Shown: piece by piece, positions 16,441 to 24,303 of the stretch
Position numbering within the stretch: the first letter of the stretch is position 1
Layout: every line of letters begins with the position of its first letter
NCBI RefSeq assembly: GCF_026340565.1
Contig: NZ_JAPEPB010000002.1
Coordinates: forward strand, 1 to 64,000
Length of the DNA: 64,000 bases
Source of the DNA: Kitasatospora sp. NBC_01287
GTDB taxonomy: Bacteria; Actinomycetota; Actinomycetes; Streptomycetales; Streptomycetaceae
Direction: 5' to 3'
Program-made: the position numbers and the translations under genes
Notes under the pieces: model-generated
Database searches by the model: none
What the model was told of the DNA's origin: nothing
What the model saw: the letters and a program-made list of their open reading frames with translations, nothing else

Positions 16441-17160
16441 GTGCAGGTGCGGGTGCGTTACCGCGACGTGGACGGGCGGGTGCGTGAGGGGGGCCCGGAC
16501 CAGGTGCGGGCAGTGCCGCTGGAACGGTGCGAGCCGTTGCGTGAACCGCACGCCTACAACGGCCGCACCTCGATCTTGACGCGGTACTGGTCGGCGACCA
16601 CCGGCGCCATGGTGGTGTGCGGCAGTGAGCGGCTGATGCACGCGGCCATGCTGCTGGACTTCGACGCGGCCATCACCTGCTTCTCGGCCTGCGCGACCGA
16701 GATCGCCTGGGAGGACGGCAGCGCCCACGGGACGGCCAGCCCGGCGTTCTTCGCCCGCACCGCCGACGGGCGACGGCTGGCGATCGTGCACCCGGGCCGC
16801 GCGGAGCCGGACGGCGCGCGCGAACGCCAGGCGCTGGAGATGGCGGCGCAGGCCGCCGGGTGGACACTGACGAACCTGGACGTCCCCATCGGAGTGCGGC
16901 TCGCGTGGCTGAAGGTGGTGGCCAACTTCCGGTTCCCCGAACTGTTCGACGCAGCGACCCGTCCGGCCCTGCTGGACGCCTTCCGCCAGCCCCGCCCGCT
17001 AGTCCACGGAGTAGCCGAAGCCGGCCTGCCCGACACCGCCCTCGCCCACGCCTGGCACCTACTGTGGCGCGGCGACCTCCTCTTCGACCAGGAACGGCCC
17101 CTGATCCCTGTCTCTGCGGCGTGGACCGCCGACACAGCCCACCGGCAGGAAGCGTCGTGA
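16441..17160 (+). CDS. tnsA: TnsA-like transposase endonuclease subunit, active site apparently lost
   Basis: A 239-aa protein from a GTG at 16441 with GAGAGG upstream. Fold markers of actinobacterial TnsA-like proteins are present: RYRDVDGRV at the N-terminus, RYWSATTGAMVV, MLLDFDAAITCFSACATEIA and GWTLTNLDVP. In TnsA the catalytic set is E, D and QxK; here E63 remains, but the usual H-x-PDFF segment reads SPAFFAR (residues 100-106, Asp replaced by Ala) and the VVDxRP segment reads AIVHPGR. TnsA makes the 5' cut in Tn7 cut-and-paste transposition, so loss would predict copy-in (cointegrate) transposition or an inactive element. The stop overlaps the tnsB start (GTGA). Confidence 0.75.
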   Translation: MQVRVRYRDVDGRVREGGPDQVRAVPLERCEPLREPHAYNGRTSILTRYWSATTGAMVVCGSERLMHAAMLLDFDAAITCFSACATEIAWEDGSAHGTASPAFFARTADGRRLAIVHPGRAEPDGARERQALEMAAQAAGWTLTNLDVPIGVRLAWLKVVANFRFPELFDAATRPALLDAFRQPRPLVHGVAEAGLPDTALAHAWHLLWRGDLLFDQERPLIPVSAAWTADTAHRQEAS

Positions 17161-19607
17161 CGCCCGGCACGGCAACCGTGCAGGCACGGGCGACGTCCGT
17201 CCACGCGACGTGGGACCGACGTCGCGTGGACCTGACGCTGGGAGTGACAGTGCGCTGGCTGGGCGGCCTGTACGAGGTCGCCGCCCTCCAAGGACCCCGG
17301 GTGCACCTGCGTGCCTTGGACGTGAACGGCGAGGACGCCGTCGCGCTGGTATCCGCGGTGACCTGCGCCGCCGACTTCGCGCTGGTGGAGGCGCAGGGGC
17401 GGGAGCGGCCCGGCCCGCAGATCACGGACGTGAGCATCGTGGACGTGCTCGACCCCCTGGAGCGCGAGCGAATGCGCACCTGGGAGCGGCACCTGCACGA
17501 GGTTGTTCACGGACTGCCGCCTGGCGCGCCCTCGGGTACCCAGCCGCGCCCGCAGTACGACCCGGAAGAGACATCGCGGTGGAGCCGGCTGGACGCCAAG
17601 TCCCGCGAGCTCAAGGACCTGGGCTGGGCGAAGGTGTCGGTCGCAACGCTGCGGCGCCGCGCCCAGGACTACGAGGAGCGGGGCGTCGCCGGGCTCGTGA
17701 AGGTCGTCGCCGGGGACCTGTACGGCGACACCGACGAGCGGATCGTCCAGCTGCTGGAGGAACTCCGCGCCGGGACGGAGGAGTCCTCGGGGTGGGCCAA
17801 CCGGCTGCGGGAGCGGGTCGAAGCCCGGCTGCGCGCCGAGTTCCCGAAAGAGGGCCTGAAGCTGTCGCGGACCGGGTTCTACCGGCTGCTGAAGAACCTG
17901 GGCGTGCGCGTGGAGACGCTGCGCGGGCCGGTGCGCCGCCGCGAGGAGCGGGCCAGCTCGCCCGAGCCGCCCTGCTCACCGACCCGGGCGACGATGCTGG
18001 GCGAGGCGGTGCAGATCGACTCCACCGGGCTGGACATCCTGGCTGTCGGCGACCACGGCTACCCGGTCCAAGTCGAGCTGACCGCAGCGATCGACGTGGC
18101 CTCGCGCAGCATCATCGCCGCGATGATCGTGCCCCGTGCTCCAGGCCGCAGCTACAAGGGCAAACGCCTCGGCGGGCGGGCGACCACCTCTTTCGACGCG
18201 ACGCTGATGCTCGCCCAAGCGCTCGCGCCGATGCCCGGGCGGCCCGGCTGGTCACCGTCCGCAGCGGCCGACAGGGCCCGCCACCTGCCGTACGCGGACC
18301 TGGTGGCGTGCGACCCGCGGATGGCCGGCGCCGCCGCGCGTCCGGTGATCCGCCCGAAGATGGTGGTCGTCGACCAGGGCAGCATCTACCAGAGCGAGCA
18401 CTTCACCGACGTGTGCACCTCGCTGAAGATCTCGGTGCGCTCGGCGCGCGACCGCACCGCCGACGACAAGGCCGTCATCGAGTCGACGTTCAGCGCGATC
18501 AAGAAGCTGTTCTGCCAGTACGTCGCCGGGTACACCGCGCGTGACCTGTCCCGGCGCGGGAAGTTCGTGACCGATCGCGTCATGTGGCGCATCAACGAGC
18601 TGCAGGACCTTCTGAACGAGTGGATCGCGCTGGGCTGGCAGCAGCACCGCCACGAGGGCCTGCGCGACCCGCACCTGCCCGGGGTCGTGCTGACCCCGAA
18701 CCAGATGTACGCGGCGCTGGTGGCCTGCGAGGGCTACGTGCCGCTGCCGCTGTCGGAGTCGGAGAACCGCAAGCTGCTGCTGTGCCAGTGGCGGCAGGTC
18801 ACCGACAAAGGTGTGCGGATCGGCAACCGCACCTACGACAGCCGGGCCCTGCAGGAGTACAACAAGGAGCCGTCCGGGGTACGTGGGAAGGGCATGAAGT
18901 GGCCCATCCGCTACGACCCCTACAGCCCGCGCTACGTGTGGCTGTTCGACCAGCGCAAGGAGCAGCGCGGCGAAGACCCGTGGGTGGAAGCGGAGTTCGT
19001 CCACCAGGACCTCATCGGGGACGACTGGTCGCTGTTCTTGTGGGAGACCGCCGAACGCCTGCGACTCGAGGCCGGCGGCAGCGAGGAGGACCGGCAGTGG
19101 GAGCGCGACATCGCACTGGAGGTGTCCGAGCTGCGCCGGCGCGCCCGGCAGGGCCCCGCCGACGAGCCGGCCACGCCGACGCGACGCGGCCGCGGGCGTA
19201 CACGCTGGCGCCGCCCCGCGGCCCCGTACACCGGCCCCGGCCTCGCCGTGCGCGCACCTGCCGCTGACCGGTACGCGGGCATCCCCGCGCCCGACCCGGC
19301 CCGGGTGCGCCCTGCCAGGTCGCTGAACGTCCCGGCCCACTTGCTGTTCGCCAGCGCTGCCCTGGCCGACCCCGAACCGTCCCCGCCCGCTTCGCCCGCA
19401 CCGCCGGGCGCGAACAGTGCTGGCACTCCGCCCCCGGGCGCGGACACCGACGCGGCCCTGCCGGGGCCGGCGAAGGTACCCGATCCGCGGCGGTGGCGTT
19501 CGCGCATGTTCTCCGGTCGCGCCAGTGACCTGTTCCTGCGCAACCTCGCCCCGCCCCCCGATGACAGCGAAAGCCCGGACCCGTCCAGCGACGAGGAGAT
19601 CACATGA
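17157..19607 (+). CDS. tnsB: TnsB/TniA-like DDE transposase (rve, Mu-C type)
   Basis: An 816-aa protein whose GTG start overlaps the previous stop. It has an N-terminal HTH region, then an integrase core with D288 (AVQIDSTGLDIL), D406 (MVVVDQGSIYQSEHF) and E442 (DKAVIESTFSAIKK); the last two are separated by 35 residues, the classic D,D(35)E spacing. The Mu-type C-terminal domain follows (YDSRALQEYNKEP, MKWPIRYDPYSPRYVWLF). The last about 150 residues are a Pro/Ala-rich tail ending in a segment (RWRSRMFSGRASDLFLRNLA) likely to contact TnsC. All three catalytic acids are intact, so this subunit looks functional. Confidence 0.9.
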   Translation: MTPGTATVQARATSVHATWDRRRVDLTLGVTVRWLGGLYEVAALQGPRVHLRALDVNGEDAVALVSAVTCAADFALVEAQGRERPGPQITDVSIVDVLDPLERERMRTWERHLHEVVHGLPPGAPSGTQPRPQYDPEETSRWSRLDAKSRELKDLGWAKVSVATLRRRAQDYEERGVAGLVKVVAGDLYGDTDERIVQLLEELRAGTEESSGWANRLRERVEARLRAEFPKEGLKLSRTGFYRLLKNLGVRVETLRGPVRRREERASSPEPPCSPTRATMLGEAVQIDSTGLDILAVGDHGYPVQVELTAAIDVASRSIIAAMIVPRAPGRSYKGKRLGGRATTSFDATLMLAQALAPMPGRPGWSPSAAADRARHLPYADLVACDPRMAGAAARPVIRPKMVVVDQGSIYQSEHFTDVCTSLKISVRSARDRTADDKAVIESTFSAIKKLFCQYVAGYTARDLSRRGKFVTDRVMWRINELQDLLNEWIALGWQQHRHEGLRDPHLPGVVLTPNQMYAALVACEGYVPLPLSESENRKLLLCQWRQVTDKGVRIGNRTYDSRALQEYNKEPSGVRGKGMKWPIRYDPYSPRYVWLFDQRKEQRGEDPWVEAEFVHQDLIGDDWSLFLWETAERLRLEAGGSEEDRQWERDIALEVSELRRRARQGPADEPATPTRRGRGRTRWRRPAAPYTGPGLAVRAPAADRYAGIPAPDPARVRPARSLNVPAHLLFASAALADPEPSPPASPAPPGANSAGTPPPGADTDAALPGPAKVPDPRRWRSRMFSGRASDLFLRNLAPPPDDSESPDPSSDEEIT

Positions 19608-20713
19608 ACAACCGCGTCCGCTCCCACGCCCGCCCGGAGGCCGCAGCCAACGCCGCCACGCACTCCTTGCACCTGGCCGATCCCGGGCCGCTGGCGACCA
19701 AGGAGGGCTTCCTCGCCCGGGCTCGACGCACCGTCACCCCGCCGAGCCTTCAAGACAGCGCGCCCCTGGGCACGAAGGTGCGGCTGACCGACCCGCGCCT
19801 GGCCTACCACGGCGCTCTGCTGCCTTTGGAGACCGACGACTTCGCCCGAGGAGTGCACCTCGCCCGGACCCTGCTGGTGAAGAACCTGTACGACTCCCCC
19901 GGCCGCAGCCCGAACTTCGCCGTCGACCGCCCGCGCCTTGCCGGCAAGTCGCTGCTCGCCGCCAGGATCGGGTTCGCCTTCCAGGGCTTGGTCGACCACC
20001 ACTTCCCCGCGGACGCGGACCGGCACCCGGTGGTGTACGTCCACGTGCCGCACGACCGCGGCGACGCCCTGCACTGGTCCCTGCCGTTCGCGGAGTACTT
20101 CGGTCTGGAGCACTACCGCTCGCCCGAGACGATGAACCACCGCTCTGTCGACATGACCGGGCCCATCACCCGCGTCATGGAACGTGCCGGCACGCGCCTG
20201 GTCATCGTCGACGGCATCGAGTACATCAAGGACAACGAGCGGCAGACCGCGTTCGACTACCTGTTCCGACTCCAGGACGCCCTGCCGAGGATCACTTTCC
20301 TGTTCTGCGGCATCGGCGCGCAGGAGATCCTGCACCACGCCCTCGGCGACCACCGCAGCAAGGCCCCCGCAGCCGGCGTCGACAAGCCGGCACCGCTGGG
20401 TATCCCGACGCTGTGGGTCAGGCCCGTCCCCTACACCGCCGCCGAACCCGACCAGTGGTGCAACGTGCTCGACGACGCCGAAAAGAACCTGCGCCTGTAC
20501 AAACACCAGCCCGGCACCCTGGTGCAGTTGGCCGCCTACCTGCATGCGCGCACCGACGGCTCCATGCACGCCCTGAACCAACTGCTGTGCCAAGCCGCGC
20601 AGACCAGCATCCTCCAGCAGACCGAAGCCATCGACCGCAAACTCCTGGAGACCATCCTCAGTGACTGTTGTCTTTCCGGCCTTGAGGGCGGCGTTTTCGC
20701 TGTTCAGGCATAG
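19604..20713 (+). pseudogene. tnsC: TnsC/TniB-like AAA+ transposition regulator, C-terminus replaced by insertion
   Basis: The ATG overlaps the tnsB stop (ATGA; GAGGAG site). The AAA+ core has an atypical Walker A (RPRLAGKSLLAARI, about residue 110-120) and Walker B RLVIVDGIEYI (about 200-210), where the usual second acid after Asp is Gly. TnsC forms ATP-dependent filaments linking target selector and transposase. The native sequence runs to about ETIL (20659); the remaining 18 residues are encoded by the inserted element that begins at 20660. Most of the protein remains, so partial function cannot be excluded. Confidence 0.75.
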
Positions 20714-20772
20714 GGTCGGTGGTCTCGGGGAGTGGTGACATTGTTGAGTCGTCGCTCTGCTGGAGGTCGGGG

Positions 20773-21315
20773 ATGCCGTCGGTCGTGGGGCTGCTGGAAC
20801 AGCGTGAGCTGACCGCTCGCCGTCGCATGGACGAACTGCGGGAGGAGGCCGACCGAATCCAGGCCGAACTGGCCGTGGTCGAGCGGGAGTGGAACGAGTG
20901 GGTCATCGCCCGCTCGCGCGTCGGCGAGGTCCTGGCCCCGGGCGACGACGTTGCCGACCCCGATGCCCGCGAGGATCTGACGGATCGCAGTCAGCCGCCG
21001 ACAACGCCCGGGTCTTCGGGGTCGGCGAAGCCGAAATCGATGGTTCCGATGTGGCGTGCGGGGCTGGCCTGGTCGGCACTGTCGGTGGACTACCAGCGGA
21101 TCCTGCAGGCTCTCGCGGACCGGAACCGATTGGGTCAAGGGCCGCTGGCGTGCCAGGAGATGGCCGCCTGCTTCGGCCTGGACCCGGTGCCGGCGAAGAT
21201 CGAGGCACTGCGCTCGAAGGCAAAGCGGCTGGTGGCGAGGGGTTGGCTGGTCGAGTCGTCGCCGGGCCGGTTCACGCTCGCGAAGGACGTGGCCGGGCAA
21301 GCCGGCGGGTCATGA
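20773..21315 (+). CDS. Element-borne accessory protein: coiled coil plus winged-HTH-like domain
   Basis: A 180-aa protein; ATG 20773 with GGAGG upstream. Residues 8-40 are a coiled coil (ARRRMDELREEADRIQAELA), then EWNEWVIARSRVGEVLAP, a Pro/Ser linker, and a C-terminal winged-helix-like domain (ACQEMAACFGLDPVPAKIEA, LVARGWLVESSPGRFTLA). Proteins of this kind recur beside Streptomyces insertion elements; their role is unknown, possibly regulating transposition. Its 3' end overlaps the convergent transposase gene by about 44 bp. The first about 75 residues recur in the derivative at 23656-24087. Confidence 0.65.
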   Translation: MPSVVGLLEQRELTARRRMDELREEADRIQAELAVVEREWNEWVIARSRVGEVLAPGDDVADPDAREDLTDRSQPPTTPGSSGSAKPKSMVPMWRAGLAWSALSVDYQRILQALADRNRLGQGPLACQEMAACFGLDPVPAKIEALRSKAKRLVARGWLVESSPGRFTLAKDVAGQAGGS

Positions 21316-22189
21316 GCGTCGTCATCGACCAGTAGACCATCGCCTCCGCGCTGCTGGCGGACCGTTCGAAGTCGCGCACGAGGCGGCGGCTTCGCATCAG
21401 GTGGGCGAAAAACCGCTCCACAATCCAGCGCTTGGGCAGCACGACGAAGCCCCGCATGTCGTCACTGCGCTTGACGATGGCCAGGACCAGCGCGAGGGCG
21501 GCGAGGCAGTACTCGACAAGGCTGCCGGTGTAGCCGCCGTCGGCCCAGACCAGGGCCAGCCGGTGATGCGCGGCGGCGACTTGGGCGAGCAGGACCAGGG
21601 CTGCCGCACGGTCGCCGACATCGGCGGAGGTGACCATCACCGCGAGCAGCAGGCCGAGCGTGTCGACGACCGCGTGTCGTTTGCGGCCGTTGATCAGCTT
21701 GCCGCCGTCGAAACCGCGACTGTCGGAGCCGACGACGGCGTCCGCCTTGACCGACTGGGAGTCGATCACCCCGGCGCTCGGCTCCGGATCCCGGCCCGCC
21801 TGCTCGCGGACCCGACGGCGGAGCCGGTCGTGGAACTCCTTGACCAGGCCGTGGTCGCGCCAGCGTCGGAAAAACGCGTAGACCCGGTCCCACGGCGGGA
21901 AGTCGACCGGGATGGCCCGCCACTTCGTGCCGTTGTCGACGAGGTAGCGGATCGCGTCCAGTATCGCTCGGTGGCAGTACGCCTCCGGTTGCCCGCCCCG
22001 GCCCCGCAGCCAGCCCGGCACCGGCAGCAACGGCCGGACCACTGCCCACTCGGCGTTCGACATGTCCGTCGGATAGCGGCGCTCGCGCACGCCGTGGTCG
22101 CCGGCGTTCCCGAACCTGTGGGCCAGGCAGTCACACGCAAGGGTGGCCGAAGTGGACCCCGCCTCGGAGATGCCGTAGAAATGCGACAA
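21272..22189 (-). CDS. IS5-family DDE transposase
   Basis: Up to 305 aa; a GTG at 22090 or an ATG at 22063 are alternative starts. The conserved N-terminal domain is seen (MSNAEWAVVRPLLPVPGW, LVDNGTKWRAIPVDFPPWD). The DDE core has GVIDSQSVKADAVV (first Asp), LVWADGGYTG (second Asp) and WIVERFFAHLMRSRRLVRDF (Glu with the Y/R-type signature). No frameshift or stop interrupts it, so it should be active and may mobilise both copy A and the MITE-like copy B. Confidence 0.85.
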   Translation of the reverse strand: MSHFYGISEAGSTSATLACDCLAHRFGNAGDHGVRERRYPTDMSNAEWAVVRPLLPVPGWLRGRGGQPEAYCHRAILDAIRYLVDNGTKWRAIPVDFPPWDRVYAFFRRWRDHGLVKEFHDRLRRRVREQAGRDPEPSAGVIDSQSVKADAVVGSDSRGFDGGKLINGRKRHAVVDTLGLLLAVMVTSADVGDRAAALVLLAQVAAAHHRLALVWADGGYTGSLVEYCLAALALVLAIVKRSDDMRGFVVLPKRWIVERFFAHLMRSRRLVRDFERSASSAEAMVYWSMTTLMTRRLARPRPSRA

Positions 22190-22332
22190 CAGGGTCTCCT
22201 GGGCAGCTCGTTGGCGTAGACACCCACTGAGCTACCAAGAGGCCCTGCTTCCATGCACGGCAGCCGCCACGGTCACCCGATCGAGACTCCGCTTCGACCG
22301 CCACGCCTCAAGATTGAACGACAACAGCCACT

Positions 22333-22671
22333 CAGGTGTCTCAGAGGCGTGTTCAGTTGCGGGCCAAGGGTTCCGGTCCGCCCGCCTTGCAGCCGATGCG
22401 CTGTGGAAGACCCAGGCGTGTCGTGCGGGGAGCTCGTCACCTGGGTCTCACGCCGCGATACTCGGCCCAGTCCCGCGAGGCGGCACGCCAGCCAGCCTTT
22501 CATCACCACTCAAATACCCGTTCGAGTGAAGCAAGGAGCCGAAGCGACTGGTCCGACTGGGCTTGGTATGCGGCCGGGTGGCCGTCGGCCAGCCGACGGA
22601 CGCAGGCGGTGGCCGAATTGAAGCAGAAGATGAGCGAAGCAGCGTAAAATCTGTCTTCGCACCGCATCGGT
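22333..22671. other. Intergenic stretch between element and nudC
   Basis: About 340 bp without a credible gene on either strand. The DNA that followed tnsC before the insertion should lie here, but I see no continuing TnsC sequence. Confidence 0.4.
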
Positions 22672-23571
22672 TTAGTCTGTGTCGGCCAGCCACTGGTCGA
22701 TGAGCGCCTTGCCAATCGAATCGACCCGGTACGGGCCGCCGAGAGCAGCATCCGCCAGCCGCGCGCGCAGTTCCGCGGCCGTGAACCAGCGTGCCTCCAC
22801 CACTTCCACGTTGTCCACATCGATCGCATCGGAAACGGCCTCGGCGCGAAACCCGATCATCACCCCGGCCGGGAACGGCCACCCCTGGGAACCCTGGTAG
22901 GTCACCGCACCTACGGTGACGCCGGCTTCCTCCCGCACCTCGCGGCGCACCGTGTCCTCGAAGCTCTCGCCAATCTCGACGAACCCGGCCAGGGTGCTGA
23001 AGCGGTTCGGGCCGGATGCCGCATGGCGGCCGAGCAGGCAGCGCCGGGGCGTGCCCGGAAGCTCGACTAGCACGATCACGGCCGGTTCGATCCGCGGGAA
23101 CAGCAGCTTCCCACAGTTCTGGCAGGTCCGCAGGTGGCCACCATTGCAGGACCGGGCCGGGCCCCCGCAGGCGCCACAAAACCGCTGATTGCGGTTCCAG
23201 TGCAGAATTCCCCGCGCGTACGCCAGCAGACCCGCTTCGTCCGGCGTGATGGTGGGAACCATCGCCCGCACGTCCAGCATCCTGTCCGCGCCGGCCAGCT
23301 CGACGGCGCTCTCCCGTTCGAGCCCGGACACATCAGCCGCGAACACCGCCCTCTCGCCTTCGAGGCCGAGCAGCACCCGGTCGCCGGCCGCGACGAGGAT
23401 GTCCCTCGCCTGGGCCAAGGGCAGCCGCAACGGCGTTTCGTTTCGCACCAGGCACTGGTCCTGCCACAGGGGAATGACCTGGGTACTGGCCCTGGTCAGC
23501 AGTGCCTCGATCCAGTCCGAGTCTCCCCGCCGATCAACGACACGGTCGAGCCCCAACCCGCTGTAGTACAC
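22672..23571 (-). CDS. nudC: NAD+ diphosphatase / RNA deNADding Nudix hydrolase NudC
   Basis: A 299-aa protein; GTG at 23571 chosen because AGGAGG lies directly upstream, though an ATG at 23610 is possible. It has the NudC layout: an N-terminal domain, a four-Cys zinc ribbon (FCGACGGPARSC and TCQNCGKLLFPRIEP), then the Nudix box GFVEIGESFEDTVRREVREE (ending EEAGV), and the NudC-specific SQGWPFPAGVMIGF. It hydrolyses NAD(H) and removes NAD caps from RNA. Chromosomal homologues are usually core genes; here it lies between two related mobile sequences, so it may be a transferred second copy. Confidence 0.9.
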   Translation of the reverse strand: MYYSGLGLDRVVDRRGDSDWIEALLTRASTQVIPLWQDQCLVRNETPLRLPLAQARDILVAAGDRVLLGLEGERAVFAADVSGLERESAVELAGADRMLDVRAMVPTITPDEAGLLAYARGILHWNRNQRFCGACGGPARSCNGGHLRTCQNCGKLLFPRIEPAVIVLVELPGTPRRCLLGRHAASGPNRFSTLAGFVEIGESFEDTVRREVREEAGVTVGAVTYQGSQGWPFPAGVMIGFRAEAVSDAIDVDNVEVVEARWFTAAELRARLADAALGGPYRVDSIGKALIDQWLADTD

Positions 23572-23655
23572 CGCTCCTCCTGGATCACAGTGTCCGCCTG
23601 TCCTCGACACTAGCGGATACGTCCGCCGACACCCTCCGCAGCCAGAACTTGCCTA

Positions 23656-24087
23656 AGTGACTGTTGTCTTTCCGGCCTTGAGGGCGGCGTTTTCGCTGTT
23701 CAGGCATAGGGTCGGTGGTCTCGGGGAGTGGTGACATTGTTGAGTCGTCGCTCTGCTGGAGGTCGGGGATGCCGTCGGTCGTGGGGCTGCTGGAACAGCG
23801 TGAGCTGACCACTCGCCGTCGCATGGACGAACTGCGGGAGGAGGCCGACCGAATCCAGGCCGAACTGGCCGTGGTCGAGCGGGAGTGGAACGAGTGGGAG
23901 TGGAACGAGTGGGTCATCGCCCGCTCGCGCGTCGGCGAGGTCCTGGCCCCGGGCGACGACGTTGCCGACCCCGATGCCCGCGAGGATCTGACGGATCGCA
24001 GTCAGCCGCCGACAACGCCGCCACGGTCACCCGATCGAGACTCCGGTTCGACCGCCACGCCTCAAGATCGGAACGACAACAGCCACT
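23656..24087. mobile_element. 432-bp MITE-like deletion derivative (copy B)
   Basis: The left about 350 bp are nearly identical to the left end of copy A, and the right about 80 bp match its right end (one changed base plus small indels). Both terminal repeats are retained. Copy B is exactly copy A without its internal 1.26 kb; the joint lies at GACAACGCC, with GCC microhomology. It also carries a 12-bp tandem duplication (GTGGAACGAGTG type) at about 23885-23910 absent from copy A. The accessory reading frame (start 23769) is cut after about 80 residues. It lacks transposase, so it is non-autonomous. Confidence 0.75.
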
Positions 24088-24223
24088 CACCGGCTACAAC
24101 GACCCGACATACAACTGCCTCCCCGCCCTGGCCGAACCAGCAACCACCGACCAGGACAACCACCAGCACACCAGCTCGCAGGACCAGGCGAGGCTGGACG
24201 ACGCGGAACAGTCGGGCTCATAG
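24088..24223 (+). pseudogene. 3' remnant of an unknown gene upstream of the 771-aa gene
   Basis: Directly after the MITE-like element an open frame reads TGYNDPTYNCLPALAEPATT and ends DQARLDDAEQSGS with TAG at 24221. The acidic tail, and its stop just before the next gene, suggest the end of a gene cut by the insertion. Too little remains to name it. Confidence 0.3.
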
Positions 24224-24303
24224 CACGGCCCTCCAAAGCGCTGGGCGGGCTGGACCTGCCTGCCTTCGGCACGCCAGTTCCCCGCGCCTGGCAGGATCAG
24301 CGG

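Larger units (their letters stand above)
20660..22332. mobile_element. IS5-type insertion element with convergent accessory gene (copy A)
   Basis: A 1673-bp element bounded by imperfect inverted repeats: AGTGACTGTTGTCTTTCC at the left and the complement of AGTGGCTGTTGTCGTTC at the right (22316-22332). It contains a plus-strand accessory gene (20773-21315) and a minus-strand IS5-type transposase (21272-22189) whose 3' ends overlap. It interrupts tnsC at its left edge. A shorter derivative with the same ends lies at 23656-24087. No clear target duplication was found. Confidence 0.7.

Noticed and set aside
18252..20593. Long minus-strand frames opposite tnsB and tnsC
   Set aside because: Antisense shadows; the plus strand carries the DDE and AAA+ motifs.
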